DNA of 64,000 nucleotides from Clusia tigrina. Taxonomy: Eukaryota > Arthropoda > Insecta > Diptera > Clusiidae. The translations under genes were made by a program, and so were the position numbers. Positions 12,601 through 26,310 of the stretch are shown here, piece after piece. How positions within the stretch are numbered: position 1 is the stretch's first letter; each line of letters starts with the position of its first letter. The DNA is taken from positions 160,589,863 through 160,653,862 of the forward strand of contig OV050030.1 in NCBI GenBank assembly GCA_920105625.2, given 5' to 3'. The notes beneath the pieces are model-generated. The model did no database searches, was not told where the DNA came from, and worked only from the letters and a program-made list of their open reading frames with translations.

Positions 12601-15600
12601 AATTTTGTGACAATAAAGTATTCGAGCCTCTTGTCAATTTAAGCTATCGCTCATAGATATGCTACCTTCTTAAAACTTCAAATGGCCCTAACTTCTATAC
12701 GGTGCGTCTTATACCTATCACAGTTTGCATCTTTCAAATGCTTGTAACTTTTTACTGGAGCGTCATGAAACATTGACATTTTGTGACAATGAACTACTCC
12801 TGCCTCTTATCAATTGAAGCTATCGCTCATAGCTATGCTACCCTTGAGTCCCAAATCAAAAACTTATAAAACTTCAAATGGTCCTAAATTCTATACGGTG
12901 CATCCTATACCTATCAAAGTTTACAACATTCAAATGCTTGTAACTTTTTACTGGAGCGTAATAAAATCTTGAAATTTTGTGACAATATAGTACTCGAGCC
13001 TTTTATCAAGTTAAGCTATCGCTCATAGCTATGATACCATTGAGTTCCAAATCAAACACTTATAAAACTTCAAATTGCCCTAACTTCTATACGGTGCGTG
13101 TTATATCTATCACAGTTTGCAACAATCAAATGCTTGTAACTTTTTACTGGAGCGTCATAAAACCTTGATATTTTGTGACAATAAAGTATTCGTGCCTCTT
13201 ATCAATTTAAGCTATGGCTCATAGTTATGCTACCCTTGAGTCCCAAATCAAACACTTATAAAACTACAAATGGCCCCAACTTCTATACGGTGCGTCCTAT
13301 ACCTATCAATATTTGCAACATTTAAATGCGTGTTACTTTTTACTGGAGCGTCATAAAACATTGATATTTTGTGAGAATAAAGTATTCGTGGCTCTTATCA
13401 ATTTAAGCTATCGCTCATAGCTATGATAACCTTGTGTCCCAAATCAAACACTTATAAAACTACAAATAGCCCTAACTTCTATACGTTGCGTCCTAAACCT
13501 ATCAAAGTTTGCAACATTTAAATGCTTGTAACTTTTTACTCGAGCGTAATAAAACATTGAAATTTTGTGACAATAAATTACTCGTGCCTCTTGTCAAGTT
13601 AAGCTATCGCTCATAGCTATGCTACGCTTGAGTCCCAAAACAAACACTGATAAAACTTCAAATGGCCCTAACTTTTGTACGGTGCCTCCCATACCTATCA
13701 AAGTTTGCAACAATCAAATGCTTCTAACTTTTTACTGGAGTGTAATAATATCTAAAATTTTGTGACAATAAAGTATTCGAGCCTCTTGTCAATTTAAGCT
13801 ATCGCTCATAAATATGCTACCTTCTTAAAACTTCAAATGGCCCTAACTTCTATACGGTGCGTCTTATACCTATCACAGTTTGCATCTTTCAAATGCTTGT
13901 AACTTTTTACTGGAGCGTCATAAAACATTGACATTTTGTGACAATGAACTACTCGTGCCTCTTATCAATTGAAGCTATCGCTCATAGCTATGCTACCCTT
14001 GAGTCCCAAATCAAAAACTTATAAAACTTCAAATGGTCCTAAATTCTATACGGTGCATCCTATACCTATCAAAGTTTACAACATTCAAATGCTTGTAACT
14101 TTTTACTGGAGCGTAATAAAATCTTGAAATTTTGTGACAATATAGTACTCGAGCCTTTTATCAAGTTAAGCTATCGCTCATAGCTATGATACCATTGAGT
14201 TCCAAATCAAACAGTTATAAAACTTCAAATTGCCCTAACTTCTATACGGTGCGTGTTATATCTATCACAGTTTGCAACAATCAAATGCTTGTAACTTTTT
14301 ACTGGAGCGTCATAAAACCTTGATATTTTGTGACAATAAAGTATTCGTGCCTCTTATCAATTTAAGCTATGGCTCATAGTTATGCTACCCTTGAGTCCCA
14401 AATCAAACACTTATAAAACTACAAATGGCCCCAACTTCTATACGGTGCGTCCTATACCTATCAATATTTGCAACATTTAAATGCGTGTTACTTTTTACTG
14501 GAGCGTCATAAAACCTTAATATTTTGTGAGAATAAAGTATTCGTGGCTCTTATCAATTTAAGCTATCGCTCATAGCTATGATACCCTTGTGTCCCAAATC
14601 AAACACTTATAAAACTACAAATAGCCCTAACTTCTATACGTTGCATCCTAAACCTATCAAAGTTTGCAACATTTAAATGCTTGTAACTTTTTACTGGAGC
14701 GTAAGAAAACATTGAAATTTTGTGACAATAAAGTAGTCGTGCCTCTTGTCAAGTTAAGCTATCGCTCATAGCTATGCTACGCTTGAGTCCCAAAACAAAC
14801 ACTGATAAAACATCAAATGGCCCTAACTTTTGTACGGTGCCTCCTATACCTATCAAAGTTTGCAACAATCAAATGCTTGTAAATTTTTACTGGAGTGTAA
14901 TAAAATCTAAAATTTTGTGACAATAAAGTACTCGAGCCTCTTGTCAATTTAAGCTATCGCTCATAGATATGCTACCCTTGAGTCCCAAATCAAAAACTTA
15001 TAAAACTTCAAATGGCCCTAACTTCTATACGGTGCATCCTATACCTATCAAAGTTTGCAACATTTAAATGCTTCTAACTTTTTACTGGAGCGTAATAAAA
15101 CATTGAAATTTTGTGACAGTAAAGTACTCGAGCCTCTTATCAAGTTAAGCTATCGCTCATAGCTATGATACCATTGAGTTCCAAATCGAACACTTATAAA
15201 ACTTCAAATTGCCCAAACTTCTATACGGTGCGACTTATACCTATCATAGTTTGCAACAATCAAAAGCTTGTAACTTTTTACTGGAGCGTCATAAAACCTT
15301 GACATTTTGTGACAGTAAAGTACTCGTCCTCTTATCAATTTAAGCTATCGCTCATAGCTATGCTACCCTTGAGTCCCAAATAAAAAACTTATAAAACTTC
15401 AAATGGCGCTAACTTCTATACTATGCATCCTATACCTATCAAAGTTCGCAACATTCAAATGCTTGTAACTTTTTACTGGAGCGTCATAAAATCTTGAAAC
15501 TTTGTGACAATAAAGTACTCGAACCTCTTATCAAGTTAAGCAATCGCTCATAGCTATGCTACCCATGAATCCCAAATCAAACACTTATAAAACTTCAAAT

Positions 15601-16734
15601 GGCCCCAACTTCTATACGGTGCTTCCTATACCTATCAAAGTTTGCAACATTCAAATGCTTGTAACCTTTTACTGGAGCGTCATGAAACCTTGACATTTTG
15701 TGACAATAAATTACCCGTGGCTCTTGTCAATTTAAGCTATCGCTCAAAGCTATGCTACCCTTCAGTCCCAAAACAAACACTGTTAAAACTTCAAATGGCC
15801 CCAACTCCTATACGGTGCGTCCTATACCTATCAAAGTTTGCGACATGCAAATGCTTGTAACTTTTTACTGGAACGTAATAAAACCTTGAAATATTGTGAC
15901 AATAAAGTACTCGTTACTCTTGTCAATTTAAGCTATCGCTCATAGCTATGCTAACCTTGAGTCCCAAAAAAACACTGATAAAACTTAAAATGGCCCTAAC
16001 TTCTATGCGGTGCGTCCTATACGTATCAAAGTTTGCAACATTCAAATGCTTGTAACTTTTTACTGGAGTGTAATAAAATCTTGAAATTATGTGATAATAA
16101 AAAACTCGAGCCTCTTTTCAATTTAAGCTATCGCTCATAGTTATGCTACCCTTGAGTCCCAAATCAAACACTTATAAAACTAGAAATGGCCCCAACTTCT
16201 ATACGGTGCGTCCTATACCTATCAAAGTTTGCAACAATCAAAAGCTTGTAACTTTTTACTGGAGCGTCATAAAACCTTGACATTTTGTGACAATAAAGTA
16301 CTCGCGCCTCTTATCAATTTAAGCTATCGCTCATAGCTATGCTACCCTTGAATCCCAACTCAAACACTGATAAAACTTCAAATGGCGCTAAATTCTATAC
16401 TGTGCGTCCTATATCTATCAAAGTTTGCAACATTCAAATATTGTAACTTTTTACTGGAGCGTAATAAAATCTAGAAATTTTGTGACAAGAAAGTACTCGA
16501 GCCTCTTATCAATTTAAGCTATCGCTCATAGCTATGCTACCCTTGAGTCCCAAATAAAAAATTTATAAAACTTCAAATGGCCCTAACTTCTATACGTTGC
16601 TCCTATACCTATCAAAGTTCGCAACATTCAAATGCTTGTAACTTTTTACTGGAGCGTCATAAAATCTTGAAATTTTGTGACAATAAAGTACTCGAACCTC
16701 TTATCAAGTTAAGTTATCGCTCATAGCTATGCTA

Positions 16735-16760
16735 CCCACAAGTCCCAACACTGATAAAAC
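16735..16760 (+). repeat. 6-bp deletion marker (AGTCCCAACACTG)
   Basis: The common CCCAAATCAAACACTG is shortened to CCCAACACTG. The same allele is at about 24,300 and 26,050, linking those monomers by descent. Confidence 0.7.
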
Positions 16761-16970
16761 TTGAAATGGCCCTAAATTCTATACGGTGCTTCCTATACCT
16801 ATCAAAGTTTGCAACATTCAAATGCTTGTAACCTTTTACTGGAGCGTCATGAAAGCTTGAAATTTTGTGACAATAAATTACTCGTGGCTCTTGTCAATTT
16901 AAGCTATCGCTCATAGCTATACTACCCTGCAGTCCCAAAACAAACACTGATAACACTTCAAATGGCCCCA

Positions 16971-18083
16971 ACTTCTATACGGTGCGTCCTATACGTATCA
17001 AAGTTTGCAACATTCAAATGTTTGTAACTTTTTACTGGAGTGTAATAAAATCTAAAATTTTGTGACAATAAAGTACTCGAGCCTCTTGTCAATTTAAGCT
17101 ATCGCTCATATATATGCTACCCTTGAGTCCCAAATCAAACACTGATAAAACTTCAAATGGCCATAACTTCTATACGGTACGTCTTATACCTATCATAGTT
17201 TCCAACAATCAAATGCTTGTAACTTTTTACTGTAGCGTCATAAAAACTTGACATTTTGTGACAATAAAGTACTCGTGCCTCCTGCCAATTTAAGCTATCG
17301 CTCATAGATATGCTACCCTTGTGTCCCAAATCAAACACTTATAAAACTTCAACTTGCCCTAACTTTTGTACGGTGCCTCCCATACCTATCAAAGTTTGCA
17401 TCAATCAAATGCTTGTAACTTTTTACTGGAGTGTAATAAAATCTAAAATTTTGTGACAATAAAGTATTCGAGCCTCTTGTCAATTTAAGCTATCGCTCAT
17501 AGATATGCTACCTTCTTAAAACTTCAAATGGCCCTAACTTCTATACGGTGCGTCTTATACCTATCACAGTTTGCATCTATCAAATGCTTGTAGCTTTTTA
17601 CTGGACCGTCATAAAACCTTAACATTTTGTGACAATAAACTACTCGTGCCTCTTATCAATTGAAGCTATCGCTCATAGCTATGCTACCCTTGAGTCCCAA
17701 ATCAAAAACTTATAAAACTTCAAATGGCCCTAACTTCTATACGGTGCATCCTATACATATCAAAGTTTGCAACATTCAAATGCTTGTAACTTTTTACTGG
17801 AGCGTAATAAAATCTTGAAATTTTGTGACAATAAAGTACCTGTGCCTCTTGTCAAGTTAAGCTATCGCTCATAGCTATTCTACGCTTGAGTCCCAAAACA
17901 AACACTGATAAAACTTCAAATGGCCCTAACTTTTATACGGTGCGTCCTATACCTATCAAAGTTTGCAACAATCAAATGCTTGTAACTTTTTACTGGAGTG
18001 TAATAAATTTTAAATTTTTTTGCAATAAAGTACTCGAGCCTCTTGTCAATTTAAGCAATCGCTCATAGCTATGCTACCATTGA
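16971..18083 (+). repeat. Satellite segment shared with 31.5-32.45 kb
   Basis: Monomers here match 31,480-32,455 at offsets of 14,565 bp and then 14,374 bp; the right-hand copy lacks the CTTCAACTTG monomer at about 17,347. The CTTCAACTTG monomer group also recurs at 26,861 and 29,580. The last monomer has a T-rich patch (see 18,001-18,024). Confidence 0.7.
18001..18024 (+). repeat. T-rich variant patch in one monomer
   Basis: The usual AAAATCTAAAATTTTGTGAC is replaced by a sequence with AATTTTAAATTTTTTTGC. The same patch occurs at 32,375-32,398 and, as far as I saw, nowhere else, so it marks the two related segments. Confidence 0.8.
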
Positions 18084-21000
18084 GCCCCAAATAAAAAACT
18101 TATAAAACTTCAAATGGCCCTAACTTCTATACGTTGCATCCTATACCTATCAAAGTTCGCAACATTCAACTGCTTGTAACTTTTTACTGGAGCGTCATAA
18201 AATCTTGAAATTTTGTGACAATAAAGTACTCGAACCTCTTATCAAGTTAAGCTATCGGTCATAGCTATGCTACCCATGAGTCCCAAATCAAACACTGATA
18301 AATCTTCAAATGGCCCTAACTTCTATACGGTGCTTCCTATACCTATCAAAGTTTGCAACATTCAAATGCTTGTAACCTTTTACTGGAGCGTCATGAAAGC
18401 TTGAAATTTTGTGACAATAAATTACTCGTGGCTCTTGTCAATTTAAGCTATCGCTCATAGCTATGCTACCCTTCAGTCCCAAAATAAACACTGATAACAC
18501 TTCAAATGGCTCCAACTTCTATACGGTGCGTCCTCCACCTATCAAAGTTTGCAACATGCAAATGCTTGTGACTTTTTAATGGAGCGTAATAAAACATTGA
18601 AATTTTGTGACAATGAAGTACTCGTGCATCTTGTCAAGTTAAGCTATCGCTCATAGCTATGCTACCCTTGAGTTCCAAAACAAACACTGATAAAACTTCA
18701 AAAGGCGCTAACTCTTATACGGTGCGTCCTATACCAATCAAAGTTTGCAACAATCAAATGCTTGTAACTTTTTACTGGACTGTAATAAAATCTAAAATTT
18801 TGTGACAATAAAGTACTCGAGCCTCTTGTCAATTTAACCTATCGCTCCTAGATGTGCTACCCTTGAGTCCCAAATAAAACAATGATAAAACTTCAAATGG
18901 CCCTAACTTCTATACGGTGCGTCTTATACCTATCAGAGTTTGCAACAATCACATGCTTGTAACTTTTTACTGGAGCGTCCTAAAACCTTGATATTTTGTG
19001 ACATTAAAGTATTCGTGCCTCTTATCAATTTAAGCTATGGCTCATAGCTATGCTACCCTTGAGTCCCAAAACAAACACTGATAAAACTTCAAAAGGCCCT
19101 AACTCTTATACGGTGCGTCCTATACCAATCAAAGTTTGCAACAATCAAATGCTTGTAACTTTTTACTGGACTGTAATAAAATCTAAAATTTTGTGACAAT
19201 AAAGTACTCGAGCCTCTTGTCAATTTAACCTATCGCTCCTAGATGTGCTACCCTTGAGTCCAAAATCAAACACTGATAAAACTTCAAATGGCCCTAACTT
19301 CTATACGGTGCGTCTTATACCTATCACAGTTTTCAACAATCAAATGCTTGTAACTTTTTACTGCAGCGTCATAAAACCTTGACATTTTGTGACAATAAAG
19401 TATTCGTGCCTCTTATCAATTTAAGCTATCGCTCATAGCTATGCTACCCTTGAGTCCAAAATAGAACACTTATATAACTACAAATGGCCCTAACGTCTAT
19501 ACGTTGCGTCCTATACCTATCAAAGTTTGCAACATTCAAATGCTTGTAACTTTTTACTGGAGCGTAATAAAACATTGAAATTTTGTGACAATAAATTACT
19601 CGTGCCTCTTGTCAAGTTAAGCTATCGCTCATAGCTATGCTACGCTTGAGTCCCAAAACAAACACTGATAAAACTTCAAATGGCCCTAACTTTTGTACGG
19701 TGCCTCCCATACCTATCAAAGTTTGCAACAATCAAATGCTTCTAACTTTTTACTGGAGTGTAATAATATCTAAAATTTTGTGACAATAAAGTATTCGAGC
19801 CTCTTGTCAATTTAAGCTATCGCTCATAGATATGCTACCTTCTTAAAACTTCAAATGGCCCTAACTTCTATACGGTGCGTCTTATACCTATCACAGTTTG
19901 CATCTTTCAAATGCTTGTAACTTTTTACTGGAGCGTCATGAAACATTGACATTTTGTGACAATGAACTACTCGTGCCTCTTATCAATTGAAGCTATCGCT
20001 CATAGCTATGCTACCCTTGAGTCCCAAATCAAAAACTTATAAAACTTCAAATGGTCCTAAATTCTATACGGTGCATCCTATACCTATCAAAGTTTACAAC
20101 ATTCAAATGCTTGTAACTTTTTACTGGAGCGTAATAAAATCTTGAAATTTTGTGACAATATAGTACTCGAGCCTTTTATCAAGTTAAGCTATCGCTCATA
20201 GCTATGGTACCATTGAGTTCCAAATCAAACACTTATAAAACTTCAAATTGCCCTAACTTCTATACGGTGCGTGTTATATCTATCACAGTTTGCAACAATC
20301 AAATGCTTGTAACTTTTTACTGGAGCGTCATAAAACCTTGATATTTTGTGACAATAAAGTATTCGTGCCTCTTATCAATTTAAGCTATGGCTCATAGTTA
20401 TGCTACCCTTGAGTCCCAAATCAAACACTTATAAAACTACAAATGGCCCCACCTTCTATACGGTGCGTTCTATACCTATCAATATTTGCAACATTTAAAT
20501 GCGTGTTACTTTTTACTGGAGCGTCATAAAACCTTGATATTTTGTGAGAATAAAGTATTCGTGGCTCTTATCAATTTAAGCTATCGCTCATAGCTATGAT
20601 AACCTTGTGTCCCAAATCAAACACTTATAAAACTACAAATAGCCCTAACTTCTATACGTTGCGTCCTAAACCTATCAAAGTTTGCAACATTTAAATGCTT
20701 GTAACTTTTTACTGGAGCGTAATAAAACATTGAAATTTTGTGACAATAAATTACTCGTGCCTCTTGTCAAGTTAAGCTATCGCTCATAGCTATGCCACGC
20801 TTGAGTCCCAAAACAAACACTGATAAAACTTCAAATGGCCCTAACTTTTGTACGGTGCCTCCCATACCTATCAAAGTTTGCAACAATCAAATGCTTCTAA
20901 CTTTTTACTGGAGTGTAATAATATCTAAAATTTTGTGACAATAAAGTATTCGACCCTCTTGTCAATTTAAGCTATCGCTCATAGATATGCTACCTTCTTA

Positions 21001-23960
21001 AAACTTCAAATGGCCCTAACTTCTATACGGTGCGTCTTATACCTATCACAGTTTGCATCTTTCAAATGCTTGTAACTTTTTACTGGAGCGTCATAAAACA
21101 TTTTATATTTTGTGACAATGAACTACTCGTGCCTCTTATCAATTGAAGCTATCGCTCATAGCTATGCTACCCTTGAGTCCCAAATCAAAAACTTATAAAA
21201 CTTCAAATGGTCCTAAATTCTATACGGTGCATCCTATACCTATCAAAGTATACAACATTCAAATGCTTGTAACTTTTTACTGGAGCGTAATAAAATCTTG
21301 AAATTTTGTGACAATATAGTACTCGAGCCTTTTATCAAGTTAAGCTATCGCTCATAGCTATGATACCATTGAGTTCCAAATCAAACAGTTATAAAACTTC
21401 AAATTGCCCTAACTTCTATACGGTGCGTGTTATATCTATCACAATTTGCAACAATCAAATGCTTGTAACTTTTTACTGGAGCGTCATAAAACCTTGATAT
21501 TTTGTGACAATAAAGTATTCGTGCCTCTTATCAATTTAAGCTATGGCTCATAGTTATGCTACCCTTGAGTCCCAAATCAAACACTTATAAAACTACAAAT
21601 GGCCCCAACTTCTATACGGTGCGTCCTATACCTATCAATATTTGCAACATTTAAATGCGTGTTACTTTTTACTAGAGCGTCATAAAACCTTAATATTTTG
21701 TGAGAATAAAGTATTCGTGGCTCTTATCAATTTAAGCTATCGCTCATAGCTATGATACCCTTGTGTCCCAAATCAAACACTTATAAAACTACAAATAGCC
21801 CTAACTTCTATACGTTGCGTCCTAAACCTATCAAAGTTTGCAACATTTAAATGCTTGTAACTTTTTACTGGAGCGTAAGAAAACATTGAAATTTTGTGAC
21901 AATAAAGTAGTCGTGCCTCTTGTCAAGTTAAGCTATCGCTCATAGCTATGCTACGCTTGAGTCCCAAAATAAACACTGATAAAACATCAAATGGCCCTAA
22001 CTTTTGTACGGTGCCTCCTATACCTATCAAAGTTTGCAACAATCAAATGCTTGTAACTTTTTACTGGAGTGTAATAAAATCTAAAATTTTGTGACAATAA
22101 AGTACTCGAGCCTCTTGTCAATTTAAGCTATCGCTCATAGATATGCTACCCTTGAGTCCCAAATCAAAAACTTATAAAACTTCAAATGGCCCTAACTTCT
22201 ATACGGTGCATCCTATACCTATCAAAGTTTGCAACATTTAAATGCTTGTAACTTTTTACTGGAGCGTAATAAAACATTGAAATTTTGTGACAATAAAGTA
22301 CTCGAGCCTCTTATCAAGTTAAGCTATCGCTCATAGCTATGATACCATTGAGTTCCAAATCAAACACTTATAAAACTTCAAATGGCGCTAACTTCTATAC
22401 TATGCATCCTATACCTATCAAAGTTCGCAACATTCAAATGCTTGTAACTTTTTACTGGAGCGTCATAAAATCTTGAAACTTTGTGACAATAAAGTACTCG
22501 AACCTCTTATCAAGTTAAGCTATCGCTCATAGCTATGCTACCCATGAATCCCAAATCAAACACTTATAAAACTTCAAATGGCCCCAACTTCTATACGGTG
22601 CTTCCTATACCTATCAAAGTTTGCAACATTCAAATGCTTGTAACCTTTTACTGGAGCGTCATGAAACCTTGACATTTTGTGACAATAAATTACCCGTGGC
22701 TCTTGTCAATTTAAGCTATCGCTCAAAGCTATGCTACCCTTCAGTCCCAAAACAAACACTGTTAGAACTTCAAATGGCCCCAACTCCTATACGGTGCGTC
22801 CTATACCTATCAAAGTTTGCGACATGCAAATGCTTGTAACTTTTTACTGGAACGTAATAAAACCTTGAAATATTGTGACAATAAAGTACTCGTTACTCTT
22901 GTCAATTTAAGCTATCGCTCATAGCAATGCTAACCTTGAGTCCCAAAAAAACACTGATAAAACTTAAAATGTCCCTAACTTCTATGCGGTGCGTCCTATA
23001 CGTATCAAAGTTTGCAACATTCAAATGCTTGTAACTTTTTACTGGAGTGTAATAAAATCTTGAAATTATGTGATAATAAAAAACTCGAGCCTCTTTTCAA
23101 TTTAAGCTATCGCTCATAGTTATGCTACCCTTGAGTCCCAAATCAAACACTTATAAAACTACAAATGGCCCCAACTTCTATACGGTGCGTCCTATACCTA
23201 TCAAAGTTTGCAACAATCAAAAGCTTGTAACTTTTTACTGGAGCGTCATAAAACCTTGACATTTTGTGACAATAAAGTACTCGCGCCTCTTATCAATTTA
23301 AGCTATCGCTCATAGCTATGCTACCCTTGAATCCCAACTCAAACACTGATAAAACTTCAAATGGCGCTAAATTCTATACTGTGCGTCCTATATCTATCAA
23401 AGTTTGCAACATTCAAATATTGTAACTTTTTACTGGAGCGTAATAAAATCTTGAAATTTTGTGACAAGAAAGTACTCGAGCCTCTTATCAATTTAAGCTA
23501 TCGCACATAGCTATGCTACCCTTAAGTCCCAAATAAAAAACTTATAAAACTTCAAATGGCCCTAACTTCTATACGTTGCATCTATACCTATCAAAGTTCG
23601 CAACATTCAAATGCTTGTAACTTTTTACTGGAGCGTCATAAAATCTTGAAATTTTGTGACAATAAAGTACTCGAACCTCTTATCAAGTTAAGTTATCGCT
23701 CATAGCTATACTACCCATAAGTCCCAAATCAAAAAATGATAAAACTTGAAATGGCCCTAACTTCTATACGGTGCTTCCTATACCTATCAAAGTTTGCAAC
23801 ATTCAAATGCATGTAACCTTTTACTGGAGCGTCATGGAAGCTTGAAATTTTGTGACTATAAATTACTCGTGGCTCTTGTCAATTTAAGCTATCGCTCATA
23901 GCTATACTACCCTTCAGTCCCAAAACAAACACTGATAACACTTCAAATGGCCCTAACTTC
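18084..23960 (+). repeat. HOR block of about 6 kb, copy 2
   Basis: This is the partner of 11,035-16,970. It keeps the 124 bp lost at 12,585 and lacks one monomer relative to about 15,180-15,375. Single-base differences are sparse, for example GAGCGTCCTAAAAC here and GAGCGCCCTAAAAC at 11,930. Confidence 0.8.
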
Positions 23961-26150
23961 TATACGGTGCTTCCTATACCTATCAAAGTTTGCAACATTC
24001 AAATATTGTAACTTTTTACTGGAGCGTAATAAAATCTAGAAATTTTGTGACAAGAAAGTACTCGAGCCTCTTATCAATTTAAGCTATCGCTCATAGCTAT
24101 GCTACCCTTGAGTCCCAAATAAAAAATTTTTAAAACTTTAAATGGCCCTAACTTCTATACGTTGCTCCTATACCTATCAAAGTTCGCAACATTCAAATGC
24201 TTGTAACTTTTTACTGGAGCGTCATAAAATCTTGAAATTTTGTGACAATAAAGTACTCGAACCTCTTATCAAGTTAAGTTATCGCTCATAGCTATGCTAC
24301 CCACAAGTCCCAACACTGATAAAACTTGAAATGGCCCTAAATTCTATACGGTGCTTCCTATACCTATCAAAGTTTGCAACATTCAAATGCTTGTAACCTT
24401 TTACTGGAGCGTCATGAAACCTTGACATTTTGTGACAATAAATTACCCGTGGCTCTTGTCAATTTAAGCTATCGCTCAAAGCTATGCTACCCTTCAGTCC
24501 CAAAACAAACACTGTTAGAACTTCAAATGGCCCCAACTCCTATACGGTGCGTCCTATACCTATCAAAGTTTGCGACATGCAAATGCTTGTAAGTTTTTAC
24601 TGGAACGTAATAAAACCTTGAAATATTGTGACAATAAAGTACTCGTTACTCTTGTCAATTTAAGCTATCGCTCATAGCTATGCTAACCTTGAGTCCCAAA
24701 AAAACACTGATAAAACTTAAAATGTCCCTAACTTCTATGCGGTGCGTCCTATACGTATCAAAGTTTGCAACATTCAAATGCTTGTAACTTTTTACTGGAG
24801 TGTAATAAAATCTTGAAATTATGTGATAATAAAAAACTCGAGCCTCTTTTCAATTTAAGCTATCGCTCATAGTTATGCTACCCTTGAGTCCCAAATCAAA
24901 CACTTATAAAACTACAAATGGCCCCAACTTCTATACGGTGCGTCCTATACCTATCAAAGTTTGCAACAATCAAAAGCTTGTAACTTTTTACTGGAGCGTC
25001 ATAAAACCTTGACATTTTGTGACAATAAAGTACTCGCGCCTCTTATCAATTTAAGCTATCGCTCATAGCTATGCTACCCTTGAATCCCAACTCAAACACT
25101 GATAAAACTTCAAATGGCGCTAAATTCTATACTGTGCGTCCTATATCTATCAAAGTTTGCAACATTCAAATATTGTAACTTTTTACTGGAGCGTAATAAA
25201 ATCTTGAAATTTTGTGACAAGAAAGTACTCGAGCCTCTTATCAAATTAAGCTATCGCACATAGCTATGCTACCCTTAAGTCCCAAATAAAAAACTTATAA
25301 AACTTCAAATGGCCCTAACTTCTATACGTTGCATCTATACCTATCAAAGTTCGCAACATTCAAATGCTTGTAACTTTTTACTGGAGCGTCATAAAATCTT
25401 GAAATTTTGTGACAATAAAGTACTCGAACCTCTTATCAAGTTAAGTTATCGCTCATAGCTATACTACCCATAAGTCCCAAATCAAAAAATGATAAAACTT
25501 GAAATGGCCCTAACTTCTATACGGTGCTTCCTATACCTATCAAAGTTTGCAACATTCAAATGCATGTAACCTTTTACTGGAGCGTCATGGAAGCTTGAAA
25601 TTTTGTGACTATAAATTACTCGTGGCTCTTGTCAATTTAAGCTATCGCTCTTGCTATACTACCCTTCAGTCCCAAAACAAACACTGATAACACTTCAAAT
25701 GGCCCTAACTTCTATACGGTGCTTCCTATACCTATCAAAGTTTGCAACATTCAAATATTGTAACTTTTTACTGGAGCGTAATAAAATCTAGAAATTTTGT
25801 GACAAGAAAGTACTCGAGCCTCTTATCAATTTAAGCTATCGCTCATAGCTATGCTACCCTTGAGTCCCAAATAAAAAATTTTTAAAACTTTAAATGGCCC
25901 TAACTTCTATACGTTGCTCCTATACCTATCAAAGTTCGCAACATTCAAATGCTTGTAACTTTTTACTGGAGCGACATAAAATCTTGAAATTTTGTGACAA
26001 TAAAGTACTCGAACCTCTTATCAAGTTAAGTTATCGCTCATAGCTATGCTACCCACAAGTCCCAACACTGATAAAACTTGAAATGGCCCTAAATTCTATA
26101 CGGTGCTTCCTATACCTATCAAAGTTTGCAACATTCAAATGCTTGTAACC
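22590..26150 (+). repeat. Tandem HOR, 1,753 bp (9 monomers), about two copies
   Basis: 22,597-23,960 matches 24,350-25,710 at 1,753 bp, and 23,960-24,400 matches 25,712-26,150 at 1,752 bp. Shared markers are CTGTTAGAACTTC (22,760 and 24,513), CATCTATACC and TCATGGAAGCTTG. Segment 24,000-24,350 also carries markers of 16,430-16,780 (ATCTAGAAATT, CCCACAAGTCCCAACACTG) that are absent from 23,410-23,780, so the unit is a mosaic of two related lineages. Confidence 0.75.
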
Positions 26151-26310
26151 TTTTACTGGAGCGTCATGGAAGCTTGAAATTTTGTGACTATAAATTACTC
26201 GTGGCTCTTGTCAATTTAAGCTATCGCTCATAGCTATACTACCCTTCAGTCCCAAAACAAACACTGATAACACTTCAAATGGCCCCAACTTCTATACGGT
26301 GCGTCCTATA
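26151..26310 (+). repeat. Junction monomer between the 1,753-bp and 2,721-bp HORs
   Basis: TCATGGAAGCTTGAAATTTT and GTGACTATAAATT match the 23,836 and 25,585 region. The following CTTCAAATGGCCCCAACTTC run matches 16,970, so at least one switch between lineages lies here. Confidence 0.55.

Larger units (their letters stand above)
11035..16970 (+). repeat. HOR block of about 6 kb, copy 1
   Basis: This block recurs at 18,084-23,950. The offset is 7,049 bp up to 12,585, then 7,173-7,174, then 6,979 from about 15,400. The first change is a 124-bp deletion in this copy; the second is one monomer (195 bp) absent from the other copy. Within it, 12,66x-13,65x and 13,81x-14,80x are also similar to each other at about 1.15 kb, so a smaller six-monomer repeat is nested inside. 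Confidence 0.8.
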
